This document shows positions 35,881 to 46,525 of a DNA stretch of 64,000 nucleotides, in pieces. Location: NCBI GenBank assembly GCA_020631735.1, contig CM036223.1:6300191-6364190 (forward strand), given 5' to 3'. Within the stretch, counting starts at the first letter, position 1, and every line of letters begins with the position of its first letter. The notes beneath the pieces are model-generated. The model was not told where the DNA came from, searched no databases, and was given only the letters and a program-made list of their open reading frames with translations. The translations under genes were made by a program, and so were the position numbers. Source of the DNA: Saccharum officinarum (lineage: Eukaryota > Streptophyta > Magnoliopsida > Poales > Poaceae).

Positions 35881-36989
35881 AATAGCCAAAATCATGGCTT
35901 GCCAAATATTCGGCTTGGTATATTTCAGAAGTCATCCAATTAGGCTTGTTTTTTTCCAATGGAGCATGTCCATGTTTTTGTCGCGATATGTATGGGGCAT
36001 TGTACGACAAGAACTAGATGGTGTCACATGAGACATAAAGTTGAGATAGGTTTGGGCCCTAGTGAGGTAATACCCTACTTTCTATGTCTATGGATTGGAT
36101 TGCTTTGTGCCTAGTATGTCGAGGTGTATGATGATGTTGAAGGTGCGTGCTGATCTAGGGATCCCAACCCACCTCATATAATCCCTTGGGGCTTAGGGTT
36201 ACCGAGAATTCCTTCACGGATCGGCTTATGAGTTAGTTTCCTAATCAAATGTTACCAAATCCAAGGTCGTGCGGCATAAGGTTTCCACCTATCTTTTATA
36301 GGAAGTAGATGCTGATTTCTGTCATGGGTTCATAAAACCACGTCTAGTGATTAGTGGTCAATGTGTGGGGCTTTGGTGATTAACACTCAAGAAAAGAGGG
36401 TTTATCTTAGTTTGAGTGTCGAGCCCTACGTATAGTAGAGTGTTAGAATGCCAAAGAGAGTTTACAATCAGGGGTATGAGAGTGAAGGGTTCTAATGATC
36501 TAGGTTTTGATGGGTCCTCCGCCAACCTCCCCGCTAATTCATCAGCTTCCCAAGCAGTCGTCGCCTGCTAATCCAGTGCTCCCATTGTGGAGCAAGCAGC
36601 TGGCACCTCGGAGCCTCTCTCAGGTGTCTGCTTTCAAGCAAGGTGAGAGGTCCTAGTCATGAAGCATATGAGCTTGGCAATGGGTCTATCTTCACTAAGC
36701 ATGTCGGGGTAGAAGGCCTATGAGGGTCTCTTCGACACTAGGTTTTGAACGCTTCCAACATCGAAGCACTAGGCGTGATCTATACACACATCGGAACTGG
36801 GTCGCGCAGGCAGCAGCGAAGACGCAAGCCAACCTCTTAGGTTGCATCATCGCGCAGATCCCGGTTGTCTACCACTTATGTAATACCGAAACTTGAATAT
36901 GTATGGTAGGATAGTCTAGCCTTTGTCTGTAGTCTTGTAGACCTTCTAGGACGCTCATCATAAGTGTGTTGGTTATATAGTTAAACTCT

Positions 36990-37045
36990 TCTACCTTAAT
37001 TACAATGATATGCAATTTTTTGCATATTCAAGAAAAAAGAAAAAG
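36990..37045 (+). mobile_element. Possible LINE 3' tail
   Basis: TTAATTACAATGATATGCA followed by a GCATATTCAAG(A)n end resembles the last bases of grass LINEs. The body upstream is not identifiable. The 190-codon plus-strand frame that starts within it is not supported as a gene. Confidence 0.35.
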
Positions 37046-37223
37046 GAATGACCAAACTCAAGCAAGCGACCATGTGACAGATGGAATGATTGAGTCCTGC
37101 CAATTTGGGAGACCAAAGACCTCAATTGACGCGTGCTTTGTCGGTCTCCGTGGCGAGGTCCATCGCCTTCAACAGCGCTTTGGCAAGCTCCATGATGCTA
37201 ATCGGCTGCTCGGAGTGCCGCCA

Positions 37224-37333
37224 TGTTCACTTGAACTTATCAGCCCGGCTTATCAACCATGGTACCGTGTTTTTCTCTCACAACAAAACAGCATAAGTCG
37301 GCTTATCAGCCGCAGAAACCATCAGTCGAACAG
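37224..37333. mobile_element. Possible hAT MITE relic
   Basis: Contains CTTATCAGCC and GGCTTATCAGCCG blocks around ACCGTGTTTTTCTCTCACAA, and begins TGTTC and ends GAACA. This resembles a common grass hAT-type MITE as I remember it. Ends and target duplication are not certain. Copy 2 is near 53551-53660. Confidence 0.35.
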
Positions 37334-38023
37334 CCCGGCAGGGGCCAGGGGCTCCTCGTCCAGGGTCAGGAGCTCGGCAAGTGCCGGTGGCCACAAGAGT
37401 GCTCCAAGCTTCGTTCACGCGGGTGGTGAGCTTGCCGTGTCCCCAGAAAGGTCGTCCAAAGAGTCGAGCTGGTCAATCGGGCCTGGGGCATGGCACGCTG
37501 CCTTGGAGCACCATGTGGTGGGCCGTGCCTATGCCGGCGATGGTGAGGCCGGGCCGTGCCTATGCCGGCGATGGTGAGGCCGAGCTCCATCGAGGCACCC
37601 TCGAGCCCGTGCTGCGCCACCTCTACGCAGGCCACTGGTGGCGATGGCAGTGGACAAGACACGAAGAAGTTCGAAAGAGGGAAGAAGTTGACCTTGATGC
37701 TCCGGTGCCTATCTGCCTGCATGGCCTGAGATGCAAGCCATGTTTGCTTGTTGCTCGTTCGAGCCATGCTCTAGAAAAACGGATCTCAAATCCCGTTTCT
37801 GCGCAACCAGGCCAGAGGGTGGCTTTTGCATGAGTAGGGCCTGGCCCAAGACTCAGCCCAGCCATCCAAACACTTGCATGCTGCAACCACATAGCCAGGA
37901 TGGGCTAAATCCAAGAAACCAATCACACCCTTCCAAATGTGGGGATTTTTTTTGAAGAATCAAATGGGTAATTTTCACGGTACGAGTGAACCCCGCTGTG
38001 CAGCCTTAATACCAGCTTAATTA

Positions 38024-38450
38024 TGTCTTCCTGGTGCGAAGGAATGAACCAAACAGCGGCATTTCCAAATGGGGGAATTTAGAATTTTGTGGGTGGAACG
38101 GGTGTAGTCGTAATTATGCCTTCCTAGTGCGATAGAATTAACCAAACAACGACATTTCCAAATGGGGGAATTTAGAATTTTGTGGGTGGAACGGGTGTAG
38201 TTGTAATTATGTCTTCCTGTGCGAAGGAACCCAACAGCGGCATTTCCAAATGGGGGAATTTAGAATTTTGTGCTGGAACGGGTGTAGTTGTAATTATGCC
38301 TTCCTGGTGCGCTGGAATGAACCAAACAGTGACATTTCCAAATGGAGGAATTTAGAATTTTGTGGGTGGAACAGGTGTAGTTGTAATTGTGCCTTCCTGG
38401 TGTGCTGGAAAGAACCAAACAGTGACATTTCCAAATGGGGGAATTTTCAT
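38024..38450. repeat. 93-bp minisatellite, five units, in LysM intron 1 (copy 1)
   Basis: Units start at TG(T/C)CTTCCT at 38024, 38117, 38210, 38297 and 38390, giving periods of 93, 93, 87 and 93 bases. Each contains CATTTCCAAATGG(G/A)GGAATT. The array sits about 270 bases downstream of the exon 1 donor of the LysM gene. Confidence 0.88.
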
Positions 38451-39457
38451 GGTAGAGGCTGTCAGAAAAGTCAAATATCTCTGAACGAGTGGTGCTTGTG
38501 TGTAGCTGCTATATTACCAATTAGGCATCATGATATTTTTGTCTATATATAGTGAAAAGTCGGACCCAGGCAAACCATGATTTAATCACCAAAATTTCAG
38601 CAAAATTTGAATTTTTGACCGCTACGACGTTATTTCCGACGTCACTGAGATGGGTGAATTTCAAATCCCAGAACCCTAGTGATATGTGTAATAAGATTCA
38701 GAAGAAGGCACTTACCAAGGAGCGGGACATCTAGAATCTGACCCTGCTGCAGGCTCTCGGGGTCGATGATCTTATTCACGTTCAGCAGCGTGCTCTGGGT
38801 CACGCCGAACTTGGCGGCGATGCCAGGCGGGTCGTCCCCCTTGGCGACGCTGTACGCGAGGTGCATCACGTCGGCGCCGTCCACCTGGTCGCAGGTGCAT
38901 GGCAGCGGGATCTTCAGTTCCTGGTCGATGCTGATGAGGTTAACGTCGGTGATGTTGTTGGCGGTGGCGATCTCCTGGTAGGTGACGAAGGCGTCGAACA
39001 CTTCCCGCGCGATGTGGTCGAGACCATCCATCGGCTGCACGACGTAGATGGGGCCGCCCGCCGACTCGCCCACGCCGTTGCTCCCGCAGCGGCAGCGGAA
39101 GGGACGCGGACGACGGTCTCCGCGGAGATGGGCGTGCTGGCCGCGGTGGTGGGCGGGAGGCCGTTGGCTCCGAGCAAATCGGCGAGCGTGGTCGTCGTGT
39201 TGAAGCGGACGACGAGCTCAGCGTAGGTGGTGGTGTTGGGGACCGCGTAGGCAATGGCGGAATTGCACGTTGTACCCAGCGCGGCGCAGGTGAAGTTGGC
39301 GGTGGTCACCACGGTAATGGGACAGGTCTTCGATGGATGTTTGACTGGGACGTTGACGCGAGAGGAGGAAGACGACTAGAGGAGAATCCGAGTGGCTCGG
39401 AGGATAGGAGCGGCTTTAACGGTTGCCGTGAAAGCCTCTTCCCAATAATTCTCTCTT

Positions 39458-39822
39458 GCTAACTTCAACTGGGACATGTCCCGTCCTCTTCAGGAACGCG
39501 TTCTGGAGGAAAAGGAGGCTCAAGATCTGCCATTCTTCATGGAGGTCGCCCTAATTAGAGCTTAGGAACTCTGAAAACTGCGCAATGACAAGATTTTTCA
39601 GCGCCAAGACCCCACCCATGCCCTTTGGTTAGCTAATTTCAAAGGTCAATGTATTGCCCAATCTGTAAGATTCAATGACGACCTTAGGCCTTTCTTTTGC
39701 TTTTGGTTAGATGCATTCAGTTAATTCAGGTGTGTATGAACCCTTGTAAAGCTCCTTTAAATTATTTATAAAAAATCCAAACTATGGAGATCTCCCCCAC
39801 AGTATTTTGCGTCCAAAAAAAA
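39458..39822 (+). mobile_element. LINE ORF2 C-terminal fragment with poly(A) end
   Basis: One frame, broken by TAG and TGA, reads LRNDKIFQRQDPTH, QCIAQSVRFNDDLRPFFCFWLDAFS and then a stop, similar to the C-terminal tail of grass LINE reverse-transcriptase proteins. After about 90 bases comes GGAGATCTCCCCCACAG, then TTTTGCGTCC and an A-run at 39815-39822, a typical LINE end. It lies head to head with the LysM exon 1 and probably replaced that gene's signal-peptide region. The left limit is uncertain. Confidence 0.6.
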
Positions 39823-40541
39823 TATTATCTCTTTGTTTGCAGCAAAATTTCTGTGTTGTCTACCTGACCTTGCACGACAAAGGGCGTGTTTGGTTTATTA
39901 CCAAACTGCACCACCGTCACGCCGCAGTTGTTGTATGTGTTGGTTACATGGACAGAGTTAAGGCGCCCCAGAACTTGTCAACGTGTCTAATTCATTTTCT
40001 AGGCCAAATCACACTGAAACTATGACGAGCTATTTGTTCGCCAGACTTTTGGCGTGGCCGCGGCTTCGGTGCGGCATGCATGGTGTCCAGACTTCTCCAC
40101 TTGGATTAGACATGATCAAACATGGGTCAAATCGGGTTTGGATTGAACCAGGAAAGTATGCTGCGTTATTTTTTTGGCATGTGTATTTTTTCTGTGTGTC
40201 AAAAAAACCAACAGAATAATTGTAATTTCCCTGTGTGTATTGTCGCGCATAGAAAAATCATAGGGTTTTCGTATTTTCCTGACGGGATATTTTGGAACCG
40301 ACAAAAAAATTGCTTTTCTATGTGTCCCAAAAAACCGCACAAAAAAATTCGTCACTCACAGGTAATTCGAGTTTCCAGTAGCGGCGCCGTCCAAGCAGAC
40401 TTCTCCACATGGATTAGACATGATCAAACATGGGTCAAATCGGGTTTGGATTGAACCAGGAAAGTATGCGTTATTTTTTCGGCCCACATCGACGGCCAAG
40501 TCGTACTAGGCTATTTTTCAGATTTTCTTATGTTATATATA
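39823..40541. other. Intergenic, with a 75-base direct repeat
   Basis: The stretch beginning CAGACTTCTCCAC(T/A)TGG and running to AAAGTATG occurs at about 40088-40160 and again at about 40395-40468. No gene is seen. The roughly 235 bases between hold CTGTGTGTCAAAAAAACC and TATGTGTCCCAAAAAACC, a weak pair of their own. Confidence 0.6.
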
Positions 40542-42257
40542 CTAGCAAACATGCCCGTGCGTTACAACGGGAGAAAAATAATATCAAATGCTTGACATTT
40601 TGCTTCAGCTTGCTGAACAGCTCACTTACACCTGTTAATTGTATAGGTGCTACTTTTGCTGTTGTGAATTGTTGTTATGATTTCTGCGTCGATCACAAAT
40701 GAATGCGCACATTAATGGGAAACAAGAACGACGATTTTACATATCTATTTTTTTTATCTTTTTATAACATTTAAAGATTATACTTTATCTTATGACAACT
40801 ATGACAATCCCTAAAATATATTATTATTGTCAATAATATGACATCGTTCGATTAATTCTATATCGAATTAAAATACAGTCATGATAGATTATTTCTTCCG
40901 TTGTAAGGCACAACAATATTTACTTGTAAATATATCATAACTTTAGTTTCATAGTATATTTGTGTTGGTAGAGCTAGATATTAAATTCAACAACTTCTTT
41001 CATGGATCCATAAAAATGTCAAATATGTAATTCTAATATCTTAAGTCAGTAAGGGGTTAGTTGTTGTCATGTCAAAAATTAGTCTGTTCGCTGATGAGTA
41101 CGATCGAGACCTCTCTCAATTTTTACATGTCAGTCCTTGTTGAGGATTACACTGGTATATGCAGACAGCTTGGAGATTTGTACTGATATATGTGTATAGT
41201 TTGGAGGTACGTTTGTTGTAATTATATAGAAATAGATACAAATATAGATTGGTACATAGATATAGAATAGATTGGATGACAAACTACTTAGGATTGATTA
41301 GTTGGACCATCGCCTAATAGTACTAAGTTTTATTCTAATTAAATGTACATCAACGACTTATGGCCTATTTGGCATGCATGAATTTGATAGGAATTATACA
41401 AATATTTCACAGAAATTAATTCGGGAATAGGAAAAAATTCCCGTGTTCTAAATAGGGCCTTAGTGATAATTAAATTTACATAAACGACTTAGAACCTATT
41501 TGGAACAGAGGAATTATGCAGATATTTCACAACAATTAGTTTAGGAACAGGAAAAATTCCCGCGTTCCAAACGGGGCCTTAGTGATAATTAAATTTACAT
41601 CAAAGACTTAGAGCCTATTCGGAATGCATAAATTTTATAGGAATTATACAGATATTTCACAGGAATCAGTTCAGGAACAGGGAAAATTCCCGCGTTCCAA
41701 ATGGGGCCTCGGTGATCAAAATATTTATTTATTAGGAAAGGATTAGTATATTTATTATTTTCTATTCTCTGTATATATAAGAAAAAGAACAGAAGACAAG
41801 GTAACGGGAGGAAATAAAAGAAGAAACTAAAAAGTTACGGAACTAACAGGGAAAAAGGAAACAGAAATAGAAAATAGAAAAACAAAAAAGGAATTGGGAA
41901 AGGACACGGACAGGCACAACATTTTTCAAATAAGAAACAGAAGTTTCCATCTGATGGCAATACGGAAAAATCACAGCAGGAGATTCTAAAGCGCGTGGTT
42001 GGATGAAAAGAATTTTGGTGGACACTTGCTATATAGAAAGTAAAATAAGATCCTGTCTAATTTATTTTCTATTTGAATTAGGATTCCTATTTCTATTCGG
42101 TTTATTCAGGCTTAAAAAGATCTATTTGTCCTAGCTATCTAAGGTCGTATAAGTCCGGACAAAACAAACTCTCCATTGTTCGGTAGTCAGAGAAAGACGG
42201 ATAAAAAAATAGATGAACGAAAAAAAAAGAGCTTGAAATTTTGCCTCTTTATTATTA
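40542..42257 (-). mobile_element. Helitron A (minus orientation), non-autonomous
   Basis: Read on the minus strand, the 3' end is CCCGT-(8 nt)-ACGGG, seven further bases, then CTAG, followed by host T: a Helitron hairpin and terminus. The other limit, where CTTTATTATTA meets the next element's 3' end, matches the 5' region of Helitron B over about 120 bases. No Rep/helicase coding is present. The interior contains the triplicated block at 41348-41727. Confidence 0.6.
41348..41727. repeat. Three-unit tandem block, 119-131 bp
   Basis: Units begin at 41348, 41479 and 41598 with CAT(C/A)AA(C/A)GACTTA. Each contains CAGATATTTCAC- or CAAATATTTCAC-like and AAAATTCCCG(C/T)GTTC phrases and a GGGGCCT(T/C)-like end. 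Copy 2 is at 57678-58057. Confidence 0.85.
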
Positions 42258-43531
42258 CTGGCAAATGTGTTTGTGCGTTGCAACGGGAGACGTAACTTGC
42301 TGTGTAATTTATCTAGATGATTTGTAGGTTAAAAATTTATCCAACAAACGTGTGACACTCTAACTCTTATATATGATCGAGTATTGGATTTTAAATAGTA
42401 TTTGAGATTGCATCGTATATTTAAATTTATCTTTGCATCGAACTCTATGTCTTGCCTGTGTTTAGCCTTTTGGTTCCTTTTTTTGTTGCATGTTTCCTTT
42501 TCTGTTTCTTTATTGTAAATTAGACCTCATACTATTGCTAGATGTGCACTGTTCTAACTTGTATGTACACTAGAGACTTGGATATTTATCCAATAATTAC
42601 ATCAGGTGTTCCAATTCATTTTTAATTCATACTCTACAAATTGTATCATCCATTTTAATTCATTTTGGAATCAGACTTCACATCATGTATGGTAGGGTGC
42701 TCTAACTTGTATAGAAAATATTTCTCTATTTCATATAGTGAAGGATAAATGGTTCAAATATCCATGACAGTTGAATTTAGTCCTTTTATTTTTTATATTT
42801 ATAGGAGAAACAAAAAAACAATATCTTAGATGAACGGGTAATGTGTGAACGTCCCGTAAAATACTCTCACAGATGCTCGGATGGCACACGCTAGCAAGGA
42901 TGAAAAAAATAGAACACGTTAGGACAAAAGAGAACAAAAAGTAAGGTGGATAAAAAAGATGACATAACTATAGTACTTTTTTTCCTTTTCTATTTTCCTG
43001 TTTATATTATTCGGCCATCTACCATAAAAAACGCCAGGCTCTGATCTATTATGGAAGTTCCCAACATTTTCTAGGGGAAAGAAAGTTTCCAGCATTGAAA
43101 AAAGAAATCGGTCCCTATAATCTACCGTATATATCCCGTCAAAGGAAAATAAATGCACAACATTATCGTCAGATCTGAGGAATCTATTTAGATTAGGATT
43201 CCTACTCCATATCCATCTAGATGCGAGCTATTCTAACTCGTATGTAAATAAAGAAAGCGGTGCAAAATAAAGAACATAACTCTTATCATTTTCTATTTAT
43301 TATTAAGAGTTATATTTAGAGTACTCAGGATCTGAGGAATCTACGTAGGTTAAGATTCCTATTCCATATTAGTCTAGACGCGAGCTATTTTAACTCGTAT
43401 GAGCACGGGTTATATATATAAGTCCGGACAAAAGAAACTCTCTATTGTTCGGTAGTTAGAGAAAGACGGACAAAAAAATAGATGGATGAAAAAAAAACCT
43501 GAAATTTTGCATCTTTATTATTAGGTATAGA
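42258..43531 (-). mobile_element. Helitron B (minus orientation), adjacent to Helitron A
   Basis: Its 5' end on the minus strand is TCTATACCTAATAATAAAG, preceded by host A, a plant-type Helitron start. Its 3' end at 42258 is a decayed form of Helitron A's: the CCCGTTGCAACGCAC arm is kept, but the closing arm is changed and CCAG stands in place of CTAG. About 120 bases next to its 5' end match the 5' region of A. No coding capacity is seen. Confidence 0.55.
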
Positions 43532-43869
43532 TATAGGTATAAGCATAGATATCAGTTTTTTTCAATTTATATATCAGTTTTTTTAGAGTTGGGCATTTGG
43601 TTTGTGGTTCCGCTCCTCGTTTTCTGGATGAAATTTGGTTTCTAGAAAATAGGAACCAATCGGTTCTAAAAGAATTATCGAAGCTGAGCATTTAGATTTT
43701 CAGGTATATATTTTGGTTCGGTTCTGGTTTTAACCGAACAACCGATTTTTTTTACAGACATTAAAACAACAACAAAATTAGGTAGATTCTACAGCAAATT
43801 TGGACAACACTACCTCTTAGATAATAATAATTGATATGGGAACCGCAATATAGTAACACAAATACATAA
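43532..43869. other. Host-like AT-rich DNA between Helitron ends
   Basis: About 340 bases with no gene or repeat structure I can name, apart from TTTTTT(C/A)GAATTT-like runs. Confidence 0.4.
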
Positions 43870-45231
43870 TCTCTACTACTAAAAAGGCCTAAATGTTATT
43901 GTCACTGAAAACTAATCGGACTCCTCCCTCCTAATTGCCTCGCCCCGCGCGCGGCTTCTCCCACAAAAAAACTGTCGCACCCACCACGCACACGCACCCG
44001 CCCCCCCTCCCCACGACCCCATGCCTCCCACATTGATGCCACCGCTAGTCTCCGCCCCATCGCGTATGGCGCACTCACTCCGACGCCGCCGCCAACCCCT
44101 GCACGCCGTTGAGATGACAACATTTGGGTCCCAAACAATCGAGGTCCTTTCCTGGGCCACCCGTGCCACATGAGCGACTGCAGCGGGCTATCCTGCATCG
44201 CGTCGGCGTGAAGCCTTCCTCGCACCCTTCACGGCGATCCGGCGCAGCCTCGTCCGCCCCGAGCCACAAGCCCAAGATCCAGTGCAGCCTTATCCAAACA
44301 CAGAGCCGGAGTCATCTCAGATCCGGGCATCTTCGTAGCACGCAGTGGAGGCTGTCATGGATCGTGGAGGAGGCTCCAATGCCCAAGCGATTGATTGTAA
44401 GTTGTGTTTGTGGCTAAAGTGGGACATCGCAGAGCGCGCGTGGCCGCAGAGTGAGCATCGACGTCACTGCAGTCGACGGCGCCAAGACCGCAACAGCCCA
44501 CCCACTCACAAGCCCCAACGCGAGGGAGAGCACCACCATGGTCTCGACGCAGATCTTGCATCTGGCATGGACCGTAGCAGCCCACCTGCTCAAGGGACCG
44601 ACGTGAGGGAGAGCGTCGTCGTGGCCTCGACGCGCAACACCCTATCGCCACCAACCGCCCACCACCCTATCGCTCCCGCGGCGGCCTCCCTTTTCCCTCC
44701 CCCTCCCGCTGCCGCTTTCTTCTCCAACTCCGTTGAACGGCCATGACTCCTCCCCCCCCCCCGACCTAGCCTGGCTACCTCCACCGTCGCCAGGGCCCTG
44801 AACCGCCTAGTCGCCATCCCCACTGTCTGCCCTGCCTGGCTCCCCAGACCAGCCCCTTCTAATCCCACCAAAGTTGAGAGAGAGAGAGAGAGGAGAAGCT
44901 CGTCGGAACCTTAACTTGTAGATCCAGGAGAAGGAGGAACCGCATACCTCTCTTCGGTGCCGCCGCCGTCAGAGGAGATAGAGGGAGGAGCTGTATGGGG
45001 AGGAGCGCGTGCACGTCAGGGATGGCGAGTCAGGTGTTGGAGAGGGAGAAAACACTCGGTTGGTGTTTAGAAATTCTAAAAAAACGGTATTGTGACGAAG
45101 TGAACAAAAATAAGCAGAATCTAGAAACTCCTCATCAGTCAAACATAGAAAAACCGTATAGTGAGTAGGAGACAAGAATTACTTCTTCAATTCCCACCAT
45201 AAAGTTATGAGCTAAAAGAACTCACTCTTTG
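43870..45231 (+). mobile_element. Helitron-like 5' terminus followed by GC-rich segment; 3' end not found
   Basis: TCTCTACTACTAAAAAGG, preceded by A, is a standard plant Helitron start. From about 43920 to 44940 the sequence is GC-rich and rich in overlapping short frames, in the manner of captured gene fragments. I recognise no product. No CTRR with hairpin was located, so the extent given is arbitrary. Confidence 0.35.
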
Positions 45232-46139
45232 ACCCTGTTTGATATAGTTCAGCTTCACGGGTGAATCCGCTTTTTATAGCTTTGGATCGAAAAGCAGTTT
45301 TATCGTGTGCTAAAACTGTTTTGATGGACCGTCTGGTAAAATAACTTCTTCTGTTAACAAAGGACAAAATGATCATAATGCACGTCTCTCTCTCTTTTTT
45401 GCTCTTTTTCTTTACTCTCCTATTTCTTCCCCTCTCCCTCCTTAGTCCTTATCCACTCGGCCTCAGCCACTGAACGGCCCGTGCACGCCTCCACACCCCT
45501 CGGTGGCACGCCTCCGCCTCTCGCTCGCTCGCACACCTGGATCTACTCGCTTGCACACCTCCGCCTATCCCATTCTCTGGCCATCCAGCACCTCCGTGTG
45601 GCCCGGCAACCACACTCCTCTCTGGCATTCGCGACCCACCGCACGGTTCAGTGAGCGTGCCCCTGCCTGACGTCTGTGCTCCGATGACCCGGCATCCACA
45701 CCCCTCTGCGTGGTCCAGCGACCGCGCCAATGACCTGGCATCCGTCGGAATCTGCGGCTCTGCGCACCACTGCAGCTCCGCGCCAGCGCCTCAGCGAGTT
45801 GGCCCTGCTACCCGCGCCCGCGCCCCCTGGCATCGTCGCCCCTCCTTGTGCCAGCTTGGGGCAAATTTGCCATGCCGCGCTGGGTCCCACAAAAGCGGGA
45901 TGAAGCTAGGTGAAGCCAGTTTTTTCAACATCATTCACCCACCACTTTTGGTATGCGAGAGCACATTTCCAGGGTATTGTAGGGAGAAGCTATTTCCATG
46001 GACCTGTTTGGTAGGGAAGCTGTAAAATAGCTTTGTGAAGCTGCTCATGAATCCCTACCAAAAAGGCTCCTGTCCGAGAATCATAGCATCCTAAACTCCA
46101 CAAATTGGGATTTGCGTGCAACTAGTGGGATTACTAGTT
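45232..46139. other. GC-rich intergenic segment
   Basis: Starts with a CCCTGTTTGATATAG phrase like the end of a grass MITE and has a related phrase GGACCTGTTTGGTAGGGAAG near 46000. The CT-rich part at 45390-45445 leads into a GC-rich block with many short frames on both strands. No domain is recognised. Confidence 0.35.
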
Positions 46140-46525
46140 ATAAGAGCGTAGAGTTGAATAGTACGTAGGAGGCTTGAGCCTGACAGAGGCGGGTCAAATA
46201 TTATCTGGTTGGCTGTCCTAATCGACCGATCATGCAAGTCTTGTGGGTTGGAGTTGGACGTGGTGGGTGGGTGGGTGCTCAGCGCCGTGCAGCACGTTAC
46301 GAATACCATGAGCCCTTACGAACGAATATGCATATGGTGCCCTGGCATGCACGGCCGCCGCGACTGGTGGCCAGCGGCGTCAACACGACCCGGCGGCGGT
46401 GACCATCTCTGTCGATATATCGCTCGGTAGCAGTAGCTGTATGCCAGTCGCCAGTGCATGCATGACACTAGCTGATATGATACGCTGGTGCGTCGTCATC
46501 GTTGTGTGGCACAGCAAGGACCACG
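46140..46525. repeat. Paralogue of segment 5650-6015 (copy 2 at 62470-62858)
   Basis: Collinear with 5650-6015. The minus-strand frame seen there (YVALAVPRNGDDSPAYHIS) has a counterpart here (YVVLAVPHNDDDAPAYHIS), but a stop follows at once, so neither is called a gene. Confidence 0.75.

Larger units (their letters stand above)
34028..39312 (-). pseudogene. CEBiP/LYP-like LysM receptor gene, copy 1, frameshifted and incomplete
   Basis: Three exons fit GT-AG rules with compatible phase: 39312-38716, 34415-34295 and 34212-34028. Exon 1 encodes ANFTCAALGTTC, a CRCG motif, a LysM repeat starting YVVQPMDGLDHIA, a CTC motif and a further LysM ending QGQILDVPL. Exon 2 encodes CNSSIDHMSADHNLLVP and GCVQCSC, and exon 3 a cysteine-rich stretch ending KTSPCQ. 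This layout is that of extracellular chitin/peptidoglycan-binding LysM proteins (CEBiP, LYP/LYM). Here a G is missing from a G-run at about 39101-39103, splitting exon 1. The signal peptide is absent: an in-frame stop lies about 60 bases upstream, next to a LINE fragment. The C-terminal GPI-anchor exon is not seen. Intron 1 is 4.3 kb. Confidence 0.8.

Noticed and set aside
37005..37577. 190-codon frame (and its copy at 53332-53904)
   Set aside because: It starts in a LINE-like tail, crosses a MITE-like block and contains a short internal duplication (CCGTGCCTATGCCGGCGATGG... twice). No domain is recognisable, so it is a chance frame in GC-rich DNA.
38024..38450. Regular 93-bp repeats as a CRISPR-like array
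   Set aside because: Whole units repeat, without unique spacers, in a plant intron; this is a minisatellite.
41091..41111. CTGATGAG followed by CGAGAC, resembling a hammerhead ribozyme core
   Set aside because: No base-paired stem II between the two core boxes and GAGAC in place of GAAAC; I see no matching stems I and III.
43920..45900. Several 90-130-codon frames in GC-rich DNA as small genes
   Set aside because: Frames overlap on both strands, differ between the two copies where single indels occur, and show no motif.
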